In this document: in pieces, positions 1-9,992 of the stretch
How positions within the stretch are numbered: the stretch's first letter is position 1
Layout: each line of letters starts with the position of its first letter
Source: Agelas oroides
Lineage: Eukaryota; Porifera; Demospongiae; Agelasida; Agelasidae
Direction: 5' to 3'
Assembly: GCA_949130485.1 (NCBI GenBank)
Contig: OX422184.1
Coordinates: forward strand, 19,546,824-19,610,823
DNA: 64,000 bases
Made by a program: the position numbers and the translations under genes
Notes under the pieces: model-generated
Seen by the model: the letters and a program-made list of their open reading frames with translations, nothing else
Told to the model about the DNA's origin: nothing
The model's database searches: none

Positions 1-120
1 ATGGAGACCTGAATCCTCAATCCTTGAGGGTATGTTTCTCATTAATACTACTCCTTTGGGCAGCCAAAGAACTATTATGTATGAGTATGCCAAGTTTTTG
101 ATGACAAGATTCCTTTTGTC

Positions 121-1263
121 ACAGTTCAAACGGGGAAGTTTTGAAGTACATGTTACAATTATAAAAAAGGCAATGACACAGTTGTGACACCATAACCGCT
201 ACCACTAACATCCCCAAAAGGTGGAGGGAAGACTTGCTCAATTGTAGACAATGCAAGTGTGGGCTAGTTACGTTTCTATCCGACTACTTTCTCAACATCA
301 TGAGCACTTACTTGCAAGATCACCAGATGCGTCGCTCTATGTAGCTGGAGGTTTTGATGGTCACTTGACAGACACTGTATGGTATGTACGGGGAAACAGT
401 CGACCTCAGCCAGACCCTGCATACACCTGCAACACTGAGGAGACGGATACAAGAATCTGGCTTCATGTGAAGCATACTACCTACAGACTACTATCTCCGG
501 ACACGGATGTTTACCATATAAGGCTTCCACTTTAACATTACAAATATGTCATTGTACAAATAAGACTCCATTCCATGTTTCCTGGATATGTCAGCATTTA
601 ACAAAGAATTTCAAAATGACCCTGATCTTGCCACCATCGATACCACCATCCAACCCCAAGTTATGCAGGCATTGTTTGTATGCACTGGGTGTGATTATAC
701 ACCTCCTTTTTTGTCAAATTGGAAAGGCCACCTTTTCATGATATTTTTTCCAGTATGCACCATTCATAACTGACAAGGAACACCAAGGCTGATACAACTT
801 TGGAAGGGGAATTGTACAAGAATGGCTAACCATCACCAGCAAACCACTTTTTGAAGTTTTCTGGTATCCATACCACTACACAACAGCAACACAAAACCTG
901 GCTGGAAGACATACGACAAACTGTTGCAGATCGAAGCACATTTGATACTGAAATGATCCCTTCCAATGAAGCTCTCTACTATCACTGGAAGAGATCATGC
1001 TGGGTCATACATACAGGCAAGGAGACAATAACCAAATGGCCCTTGAGCCAATCACCGAGTACGGCTGGACACTCAGTGACCGTCAAGCTGGCGGTCCTGT
1101 GGGATACACCAGAGAACGTGGAAGCAATCTGTCAGAGGGTTCACTTATACTTTTGAAAGGATGCAAATGTGTTACAGGCTGCACAACTAGGAGATGTAGC
1201 TGCAAAAGGAACAACACACAATGCTCTGAAGGGTGCCAGTGTACTAACTGCTTAAACATGTGA
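121..1263 (+). pseudogene. Broken XPG/FEN-like nuclease with C-terminal CXC (tesmin/TSO1-like) domain
   Basis: Protein-like pieces follow one another in different frames, so this is a decayed gene. In order: a Cys-containing stretch (NCRQCKCGLVTFLSDYF, about 229-340); a segment with TEETDTRIWLH then LLSPDTDVYHI (about 435-520), resembling the acidic metal-binding motifs of XPG/PIN nucleases; FVCTGCDYT followed one frame over by QIGKATF (about 675-745), resembling the helix-hairpin-helix of FEN1/XPG; a conserved block with ALYYHWKRSCWV (about 970-1006); and a Cys-rich tail, LLKGCKCVTGCTTRRC onward (about 1147-1260), with CXC-type spacing. At least four frameshifts or stops separate the blocks. 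The two domain assignments come from motif recognition; the combined family, possibly carried by a transposon, is one I cannot name. The left end may lie beyond the window. Confidence 0.55.
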
Positions 1264-2371
1264 AGGGAGGGAAGATATAGACCTAGCTGAAATTGCTCTA
1301 GAGGAAGAGGTAACAACAGACATTACACAACTAGATGCAGATACAGATGAGCTTCTGGACTGAGAACAATGCAAGTATGAGTGATACTTCATGCATGTGT
1401 GGAGGACACTACAAGTGTGGAGGATGATGCCAGTGAACTTGGAAATACTTACATGATAATGTTAATGAGATTACAAGAAACTTTTTGTACATGCACAGTA
1501 GTCAGTCTTATTGCTGTGAGGAAACCATTTTGCATCAATGCTACAGGTACCAATTTCACTGTACATCATCTTTATAAGCACACCAAAGATAATATTACTC
1601 ACAGTCAGCTTGTTCTGACACTTCACCACCGAGTTCACTAGAAGATTGCGTAACAGTATTGGTCCGTTCAACTCACTTTTGGTTCAGGCCATAGCAGGGT
1701 GTTTCTCATCCTGGAAATGGCTGAAAACCAGTGCGGGCGGGTGCAGAATTAACAAAACACAACTGTAAAAACACAGCAAAATCAGCTACGACACAGTTCT
1801 ATAGCAGTATTCATGGTACATACGCATGCAGGCAGTGGATGAGAAACAGGATATTTCCCTGCTGTGGCCTCCCCAAGCGTGCACGACTTCCCGTTTTATT
1901 CGACCAACAGTTGCCTGTGCTCGAGCTCTCGTTTTGTTGGGATGGGGACAAGGATTGATGGCCGTCTACAATTACTGCACTGGACTGGTGGACTGGACTG
2001 GTGGACTGATGCAAAAAAAAATCATTTTTATATGCCTTCTGATGAGACTCACATGCCTGTAGGGTTGCATGATGCATCATATTACAGCCTTCTAAGTTGC
2101 ACAGAATGATTTGGCTAATAATATTTTTTTTGATGACAATAGCCAACGCATAACCTGGACTTTATTTCCATGCAAAAATTGTCAGGGGAAAGCAAAAGTC
2201 GTGTGTTAAAGAGGGAGCAATATCCTGTGTTAAACTTTTATCTCCCAAGAAACTTTTTAAACACTGAGATTGGCGGTGTAGACAAGGCTTGTAAGAAGAA
2301 AGGAACAAGTACGTATTGTAGTGGGTACTTGATTGAATTGCTCACTATTTTATACAGTGTTACAGTGTATA
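1264..2371. other. Intergenic stretch with a short ACTGG-rich minisatellite
   Basis: No coding region can be supported. Around 1976-2009 there is a short tandem of GGACTGGTGGACTGG type. It is followed at about 2010-2110 by sequence resembling the flank of the elements at 28.7-30.1 kb (ATCATTTTTAT...GCC...GAGACTCAC), so this is probably a remnant of the same repeat family. Confidence 0.4.
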
Positions 2372-3050
2372 AAAGTCACAAAAAAGTTTGCCAAACGCAA
2401 ACAAGCACATGTAGGGATGAAATCCTCAAAAACCAACCAAACAAGACGGGAACGACACCACAATACTTTTACACCATCCCTACATCTTGTGCCATTTTGC
2501 CAAAACTGTGTGTTTGTATTTGTTTTTTAGTTGTGTGTAGAAGAGGGTTGTCTTGTAGATGGAAGGGTGTGGTGTGGGTGTGTTGTGCATAGTGAGTATG
2601 TTGTGTTGTTGGTGGTTGCTACTGAGTGTAGCAGGTATGGTCCAAGTTGTGTGTAGAAGGTGTGGAGTGAGTGAGGAGTGGTGAGTGTGTGTGGTATGTT
2701 GGAATGTGCATTATGTTGTTAAGTTTTATGCCTGTTTAGCATGATAGATATGGGTTGTCTTGTATACAGGTGGCTGTGAAGTGAGTAGTGGTAATTTTGT
2801 AATGCTTTGTGAAGGATGGGTTATTTTGTGAGATAGTTGAATGGAGTGAAGTATGTTTGTTTGTGGTTGGTGTGGGCTAATAATTACAAATGTAGAGGGT
2901 TTTGTGTTGTGTACAGGTGGCAAAATGGCACAAGATGTAGGGATGGTGTAAAAGTATTGTGGTGTCGTTCCCGTCTTGTTTGATTGGTTTTTGAGGATTT
3001 CATCCCTACATGTGCTTGTTTGCGTTTGGCAAACTTTTTTGTGACTTGTT
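2372..3050. repeat. Foldback element with ~125-bp terminal inverted repeats (CATCCCTACATC family 1)
   Basis: Positions 2372-2502 reappear as a near-perfect reverse complement at about 2921-3050. The arms begin AAGTCACAAAAAAGTTTGCC and contain the motif ATGTAGGGATG and its complement. The centre (2503-2920) is low-complexity G/T-rich DNA with no gene. A second member lies at 40843-41662. Both arms are open in some frames, but those ORFs mirror each other and follow the inverted repeat. Confidence 0.8.
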
Positions 3051-3179
3051 TCTGTTGTTTTTTTGTTGTTGTTGTGTAACCACACCCCAAGTGAAATGAC
3101 TTGTTATGTAGTTTATTGTTGATGTTGATGGATTTCTGGAGGATGTTAGCTGTTTGCACTTATCCACTTGACAATGGAA

Positions 3180-3592
3180 TCATGGGTGTAACTGTTGTCT
3201 AATTGGGTATGTGCATGTGTGTGTGAGTGGTTGTTCTAAGGCACTGTGGTATATACATGACTGTCTACCTGTTCTGTTGTTCCAATAACGGGTATGGGAG
3301 GACGCCCTCTTGGTCTCGGGGTCCTCCCAATAACGGGTATGGGAGGACGCCCTCTTGGTCTCGGGGTCCTCCCAATAACGGGTATGGGAAGATGCCCTTT
3401 TCTTTTCAGGGTTCTTCCAATAACTAGTAAGAGAGTACGCCCGGGAAGATGCCCTTTGTTTTTCCGGGTTCTTCCAGCACTTGTTACGGGACGCTTGCCT
3501 TTTGCTTTCTTTGTTTCGCAGATAGTTCTGCTTATCCCGCGCCCGTTTCTTGTGGACGTTACGCATACTGCGTTCCTTGTCAAATCCAGCAC
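3180..3592 (-). pseudogene. Fragment encoding tandem 15-residue YW-x-DPE-x-KRASS repeats
   Basis: On the minus strand one frame reads as repeats of about 15 residues, such as YWEDPETKRASSHTR, preceded by a basic Cys-containing segment. The DNA is a 45-bp minisatellite with units starting near 3286, 3331, 3376 and 3421. Because the period is divisible by three, several frames stay open; I prefer the KRASS frame because a second locus (42432-42911) conserves it and because similar repeats occur in sponge gene models as I know them. The right flank (about 3490-3600) is also shared with that locus. No start or downstream domain is visible. It may be an isolated N-terminal exon of a larger, possibly transposon-borne, gene. 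Confidence 0.5.
3285..3470. repeat. 45-bp minisatellite, about 4 units
   Basis: The sequence TAACGGGTATGGGAGGACGC recurs with exact 45-bp spacing. The first copies are nearly identical and the last is diverged and followed by a half-related unit. Related 45-bp and 57-bp units occur at 42470-42790. Confidence 0.9.
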
Positions 3593-4507
3593 AAGTACGT
3601 CAACTGCTGTATGAAAGTAGCAACATATGCAATCGTTTGGGAATCAATCGATCGTCAAGTTCTCTACGGAAGTAGAATAACCGCAGCTGCATGCCAACTT
3701 CACGTGCTGTAGCTGTTGAACTTCTGTTGACGTAATCGCTATGAATATTCTATTCTAACAAAATGGCGTATAGCAGCAAGCATAAGCGTGGGGTTACCTG
3801 AGAATCGCCGATTAATTCGACTTCTTTCTTTGAGAACGATGAGTGGTGGGTACAATACCCAGTAATTTATGCTGATCTTTCGCGTTTGAATCGTTGTAAT
3901 AGCTTCAGCCGTTGTCGTGCTATCGTGGTGAGCAAAAGAAGAAGAAGAAGAAGAAGTCAGAAGATAGACGATTTGCCTTTTTTAGCGACTTGATGTCAGG
4001 TATACTTAGCGATGCTTTCCAGCAAATTTAACGATCCTGTTGCCCATGGAAGCACTCAATAATGTCTGATATGGCTCATGGAGGCCGTTGACTTATCTAA
4101 CGCGGACATTTCGAGCGTGTCATTTGTGCACTTTGAATGTGGCCGCCATTTTTTTTCGGGGTCATCCCTACATATGGCGTACTACCGTACGCCATGATAT
4201 GCTGATATGGTGTAGTGACAATGAACAGTTTACCCGATTGCAAACCTCATTTGTAGTCCTAGACTCCTAGGAAGTCAGGTTGTCTATGCTATATATATAT
4301 TTTTATGCAGGGGAGAAGAAAGCCATTACACACTGGGCACAGAGACTTTCTGTAGGTCTAGTGAGTTATTTGCTCCAGGACCATGTGTAGCTAGAGAGAA
4401 GGCTGCAAGGTTTCTGTGGACGCAACTCTACAGGCAAGCGAGTCTCACTAGAAGGTGTAAAAATGAGTTTTAGTGTCAGTCCACCAGCCCAGTCCACCAG
4501 TCCACTA
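3593..4507. other. No gene recognised; contains a GAA microsatellite
   Basis: The stretch holds a (GAA)n run at about 3936-3957 and, near 4470-4507, ACCAGTCCA-type short repeats into which the next element appears to have inserted. No supported coding sequence was seen. Confidence 0.4.
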
Positions 4508-5143
4508 GCCTCGTACCCAGGCCGTTAATTAGGAAAAACGGCCTGGCAACTTCTCCGAGTTCAAACTGTTGACTTCCGCTGCACTGGAGTTGTCAGTACC
4601 AATCAGATTTCAGAACGCTTCACGTGACAGTTGTACAGAATTTTAATTGCGTCATAAATGCATCACAGTATTAATATACCCGTCCCGTGGTACCGCTAGC
4701 GCTTGGAATGACGCTTTTGTTCGAACTCCTTCCGTTGACTTGTGTGCAACAACTACAGTGCCTGCGGACAAAACGGATTCTTTATAAAAAAGGACCAGTT
4801 CGAGAGTAGCAGTGTCAGGTACTAGTTTAGTACTTACTGTCAGTCGGACACATCGACATCGGTGAGCAAGAGCGAGTCTACTGCAAGCAGTTCGTCTACA
4901 GATGACAAGTAAGACAGTAACCATCCAATATAAGCCTGTAACGAGTCTACTGGCAACAACAACGCGCTTGCACAATTACGAACAGTCACGTGGCTACGAT
5001 TAAATATCACATGCATTATCCAATATTCATGGCTTGTATGGGTGCAGCTGTAATCTTTTTCACGTCACATCCGTATACAGTTTGAACCCGGGTAAGTTGC
5101 CAGGCCGTTTTTCCTAATTAACGGCCGGGGTACGAGGCTACCA
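4508..5143. mobile_element. MITE with TIR AGCCTCGTACCCAGGCCGTT
   Basis: The left end AGCCTCGTACCCAGGCCGTT continues through TAATTAGGAAAAACGGCCTGG and is repeated in inverted orientation at about 5099-5143. Both flanks are CCAGTCCACCAGTCCA-type sequence, so it lies inside a small ACTGG minisatellite. The terminal AGCCTCG...CCCAGGCC is close to the abundant TAGCCTCGTTCCCAGGCC family elsewhere in the window. The interior has no supported gene. Confidence 0.75.
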
Positions 5144-5449
5144 GTCCACCAGTCCAGTCCATGCACTAGTCCAGTCCAGTGATTGTAGATAGCCAGGATT
5201 TATTCCTCAATACACAAGAGACTTCCTACCACATCTGGCCACTTTTGTCTGCTCTCCAAACCTCCCAGTGGATTGTGAGTGTTGCAAGAAAGAAAGGGAG
5301 CATTTCATAGCACCAATAGAGGATGACTGGGTGTGCCTTTGTGCTAAAGTGTGTCTCATCACATCACATAACACGGGTTTTAAAAGTAGTAAGAGTCCGT
5401 GAAAGTAAAACGCAGACAGAAGCAAATAAATTTAATTGGCGTAAGGCCC

Positions 5450-5756
5450 TCCTAAGGGGGCATCTACAAACTTAATTTTTTTCATCAAATAATGTCATTG
5501 TGACATTAGCTTGTGACTCTCCCTCCCCCCTCCTCATAACGTCACGCATGCTGTCGACTTGATCAGACACCACCCTCAAATATCAGCCACTCTGTAGCCC
5601 TAGGTCTTAGCTGTACCACGCATATGTACCTTAATATCGTAAGTTTGTAACAGGCTCACTATAACGTCACACAGTCTATCTCCCTCCCCCTTAATGTCAC
5701 AATGAGATTATTTATTGGAGAGAATAACGTTTAGATGCCCCCTAACTGGTATTCTT
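5450..5756. mobile_element. MITE with TIR TAAGGGGGCATCTA
   Basis: TAAGGGGGCATCTA at the left end is matched by TAGATGCCCCCTAA at the right. Inside, ATGTCATTGTGACATTAGC and TTAATGTCACAATGAGA extend the symmetry. No gene inside. Confidence 0.6.
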
Positions 5757-6882
5757 GTTTGTGACCCTTGAACCCTTCATCTATTGATTCTGTGCACGCT
5801 CAATACTGTGAACAGTGCATGTGAGTTAGAGAAAGCTGTAAATCGGCTATATTTATAGTTCAGGATCATAGGCGCAGGAAGCAAATTTGAAGTGTAGAGG
5901 CCATGCTGTGCGTGCAAAGCGCTGCTAAGAAAATGGCTATGTGCGGCGGCGAATTTTTTTCAAAGTGTGCACCTTTAGAGTGCAAAATAAAGCCTTTTTC
6001 AACGGTGTATAAAATTCTAGCCTCGTTCTCAGACCTTACCAACCCTCCAGTACAATATTCAATTTAGGTGGCAAACAGATTATACTGACTACGTCGTCGT
6101 TCCCAGGAGACAGCCCGGCTAGCTTTCGTCGCTTGTAGTAGCGAGTCCAAACAAAAGACAAAATTTTGCAATCAGAAAAAGTTAGTAATACAAGCTTAAA
6201 GAGCAGCCTTGGAGCAATTGAACAATATGCATATTGCCTGGGTTACCGATATTTTACCCCAAGATATGGCTTTCCAAAGTCAAATGGTACCGTACCCACT
6301 TTTTACAGCAAAATTCAATGGAGAGGGTGGCACCGCGCAACATCATTTAACCATCAAGTGCATACAACACCTCATCCAGTTTTAAATTTTCTGGGGATCT
6401 ATATGAGTCCTGTGCAATGATATCCTAGCCTTTTTTTGGAGCACAACAGCTCACAGCAGTGGTATCAGTGCATATTATGGTACATGTTTAAAGTTTGTTT
6501 CTGTCAAGAGCTGGCTATAGGGATGACTCTGATGATGAAAATGACGTTTGTTTTGGGTAATGAGTCTAAGTGTAGCTACCAGTGAGTCCCGAAACCTGCA
6601 GACAGGAGTCACCAACATGCATGGTCATCATAATCTGCACTTTAGTGCCTGCATGGAGTCTCTAGGAAGGGCAATACGGCTTGTCCACCTATTCCCTTCA
6701 ACCCAGTCGCTGGTCATTCACCATCACATTCTTGTTTGTGCATCTCTTATTAGTTCATCTTCTTTGCAACTGCAAACAGTCCCTTCTCTCCTTCATCATT
6801 CTGTGGGCCCACTTTATCTCCCAGCAGCTACAGCTGTGGATTTCATACTCTCTTTAACTCTATTATACAAAGAAATATAAAA
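5757..6882. other. No gene recognised
   Basis: Only short open frames (for example 6166-6420 and 6548-6880, plus) with no recognisable motif. Nothing else could be supported. Confidence 0.35.
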
Positions 6883-7978
6883 AAAAATTAAAAATGTAAA
6901 AAGATGTAGGGATGGCATGCCAAAAAGTATACAAACAAGGTAGGGATGATAGCATAAAAGCAAAGGTCAACATAAAGGCAATGCCCCATCCCTACATCTT
7001 TTTCACACTGCAGTTATGACAGTGTATTGGAGGTCTCTATAAAACGTACAACAACCTTACTGGCAGTTCTTGAAGGGCCTAGCTGTAACCTTGTTCTCAG
7101 GCCACTTTCCTCCTCCCACATGGCCTGGGTTCTGGACTCCAAACCCTTTGAAAGGGCAAGAAAGGTCTGGGGTCCAGATTGCAGTGTAGTCTACCAGCAT
7201 GGGGTATGTGGTGTATGTATACCTTGTCGGAAGCTATGCATGTAGCGACCAGGTAGCTTTTGATGCTGACATGCTATTTGTAGTAACAGTGGAACCCTTG
7301 TTGGTATTTAATAATTATTGTATACGGACCGCTTATACAACCTAGACACTGAGCTGAAGTGAGCTGCAGGACTGGTCATATAGTAAGTGCTGTAGTATTT
7401 AAAAACTCAAGTAGTTGGTGCTCATTTACAGCATTATTAACTCCACAGATGGTGCAGGTTTAGGTTTCAAGCATGCTGTTTTTAAAGACTACAGCACTTA
7501 CTATATGACCAGTCCTGCAGCTCAGTGTCTAGGTTGTATAAGTGGTCCGTATGCAATATTAAATGCCAACAAGGGTTCCACTGTTACTACAAATAGCATG
7601 TCAGCACCAAAAGCTACCTGGTCGCTACATGCATAGCTTCCGACAAGGTACACATACACCACATACTCCATGCTACTGCAATCTGGACCCCAGACCCTTC
7701 TTGCCCTTTCAAAGGGTTTGGAGTCCAGAATCCAGGCCATGTGGGAGGAGGGAAGTGGCCTGAGAACAAGGTTACAGCTAGGCCCTTCAAGAACTGCCAG
7801 TAAGGTTGTTGTACGTTTTATGGAGACCTCCAATACACTGTCATAACTGCAGTGTGAAAAAGATGTAGGGATGGGGCATTGCCTTTATGTTGACCTTTGC
7901 TTTTATGCTATCATCCCTACCTTGTTTGTATACTTTTTGGCATGCCTTCCCTACATCTTTTTACATTTTTAATGTTTT
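6883..7978. mobile_element. Full-length foldback element, ~545-bp arms (CATCCCTACATC family 2)
   Basis: The whole element is a diverged palindrome centred near 7430. Its arms start with ATGTAAAAAGATGTAGGGAT, continue through GCATGCCAAAAAGTATACAA, and hold matching ORFs that are mirror images rather than genes. Other members are at 43169-43880, 48501-49473, 51690-51961 and, partly, 63885-64000. Confidence 0.85.
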
Positions 7979-9241
7979 TTATTTCTTGTACCTTATAGGA
8001 GTCCAGTGAAATTTGTAAAAAGCGGTTAAAACACCAAAAAACAGGCAGAATTTTTTCAAAAATGATTGTTCTTACCAGCAGAATTGAAAAGAAGAACGAA
8101 AGAGCTTCAATTTGATGTGCGTTGTAAGGCTATTGCCCGAAATTCGACAGTGGGTGCGGGTTTTTGCAAGACACGTACAACGGTGCCGCATTCAATATGG
8201 CACTTCCTCTCCAAAAAGGGTTACGCTGTTATGAATATCATTTGGACGCGCTACGTGTAGTATAGTCTACTTGAAAATCTGCATTAGCTTCGTACCGAGC
8301 CATCCCACTGCCAAGATTTTAATCCGAAATGTACGCATGTAACTGCATATGAGACTGATGCAACGAAGAGGCTGCTTGACCTTACCTCGCTCCCAGAGAA
8401 CGAGGCTGGCTTGAGCTAACTTATAGCATGCAGGTTATGAATCATGATTAATTTCCGACCTCCCACATGAAGACATAATATATATATGATGCTTACATGT
8501 AAGAACTCAATGCTGTCGTGTTGTTTGTAGTCATTTTTGTACCCAGTTGATTTTTGTTAGCCTCAGTCCTTCTTATTCCAGTGCTTGTCAGGCATACTGC
8601 TAATGCATGATGAGAAGGCCTGAGTATGATGATGTGTACTAAGTTAAGCTATTGATGGTCTAATTTTACAATCAGTTCTGATTTGCATTGACTTGTATGG
8701 TTGAATGTCAGCTGAACAGTCAACTAAACACTGTTCAGCTGAAATTCACCAGTAAAAGAACTAATATCAGCCTTAATCTTTGTAACGTAGGCGCGCAAGT
8801 TGCACCTGAAGTCACATGACCAATTAGGGCGGCACCACATGGGATTGGGTGTGACTGTCCGTAATATTTAACTTGAGTCGTCTTCGCTCCAAGTTTCTTT
8901 CATGCCGATGCTGCATTCTGGCAGTAGTCCTTCACCGACAACGGGCTGGGCACAAGACTGTGGCTATCCGAGGACGTTCAGTCTTCATGAAATACTTGAA
9001 TGCACACATCTGTACTTTATATAGCCGCAAGCAATGCTCACTGCCACAACTACAAATTAGTGAGAAAGAGGTTGTTGACAGACCATCAATGTAGAGGGAA
9101 CCCTGCATGGGGATGATGAACAGCATCAGGCTATCACTATCACCTGGTATTGTATGATCCTGGTAAATAATTGATTTGCAGACCACACCTCTAATCACTT
9201 GTGTTTGTCTAAAACTAGTGTTACTGTAGAACATTGTGGGC
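7979..9241. other. No firm gene; perfect hairpin and a weak exon-like stretch
   Basis: At 8707-8742 TCAGCTGAACAGT and its exact complement form a 13-bp stem. At about 8934-9175 on the minus strand an open frame follows an acceptor-like site and contains LMLFIIPMQGSLYIDGL and SCGSEHCLRLYK. I do not recognise it and cannot tell an exon from chance. Confidence 0.3.
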
Positions 9242-9409
9242 AGTGGCGTAGCCAGGTCATTGGTATTGGCCGGGCACCTGCTGTACGCTAGCTCTAGGGA
9301 GTCTAACAACACTAGCGCTCGCGCGAGATCGCGTGGACATGAGGGGGACGAACATGGGGCTTTGGCCGGGCACGTGCCCGGCCAGGCCCGGCCTTCGCTA
9401 CGCCACTGA
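9242..9409. mobile_element. Small MITE with TIR CAGTGGCGTAGCC
   Basis: CAGTGGCGTAGCC at the left and GCTACGCCACTG at the right bound a ~168-bp GC-rich hairpin whose inner arms contain GGCCGGGCAC and GTGCCCGGCC. CAGTGGCGTAG-type termini are common in animal MITEs, often hAT-like. No target duplication was identified. Confidence 0.7.
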
Positions 9410-9412
9410 TTG

Positions 9413-9898
9413 TGGGGCGAGCCTGAGCGAGCAACGCAAAGCAGCATCGTTCGGCTAGCTAAAGCTTCACCAGTGCATTGCCATGCAGATTACAGTATAC
9501 GGATCATGCGTGTCTGCAGCTAGCAGGAAGTAAGGAAGAAGTAAGGCCTCCTGCTGACTTATATTGACTCTGGACACACTGCCTGGCTTGTTGTGCATAC
9601 ATGACATTGTAGCTCTTACACAAAGAGGAGAGAAAGAATCTCTGCTGCCTTCCGCATTCTGAAGTAGCCACTTCACAGCTTCCAGCCCTCGTGCAGTAAA
9701 CGTTCACGTTCCAGCTAGTCCTCCCAAACGTCTCTTCTCGAGGGGGAGCGAAAATGTTATTGTCCGTACGCGGCGCGCGGTTGCGTTACAGACTAAACGG
9801 ACGCATACGGAATACGTACGACATATGTAGAGTATAAAATATATATGAAAAATCCACCGTTCGACTCGCTAGTGTGGGGCTCGCTCAGGCCCGCCCCA
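9413..9898. mobile_element. Non-autonomous TIR element, TGGGGCGAGCCTGAGCGAGC family
   Basis: The left TIR is TGGGGCGAGCCTGAGCGAGC (9413-9432); the right TIR, in inverse, ends at 9898. The last ~60 bp (ATATATGAAA...CCGTTCGACTCGCTAGTGTG) match the right end of the larger element at 24205-25942, so this is a short relative of that element. ORFs inside are unconvincing. Confidence 0.75.
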
Positions 9899-9992
9899 AT
9901 TAATTCTTTCTCCAAAACAAAAAACAAAAAAAACAAAAACCATAAAAAAAAGATCATGACAGACATGTATGAACAAACATAGGTGAACGTTT

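Noticed and set aside
3285..3470. CRISPR-like array
   Set aside because: The 45-bp units are contiguous with no unique spacers; it is a coding minisatellite in a eukaryotic genome.
4652..4975. 107-codon minus-strand ORF
   Set aside because: Lies inside a MITE, with no recognisable motif and no splice or start context.
7027..7833. Two similar ORFs on opposite strands starting MEVSIKRTTTLLAVLEGPSC
   Set aside because: They are the two arms of one inverted repeat; the similarity comes from the palindrome, not from duplicated genes.
8932..9447. 171-codon minus-strand ORF as one gene
   Set aside because: Its first half is the MITE at 9242-9409 and the TIR element end; only the distal part could be an exon and nothing in it is recognised.
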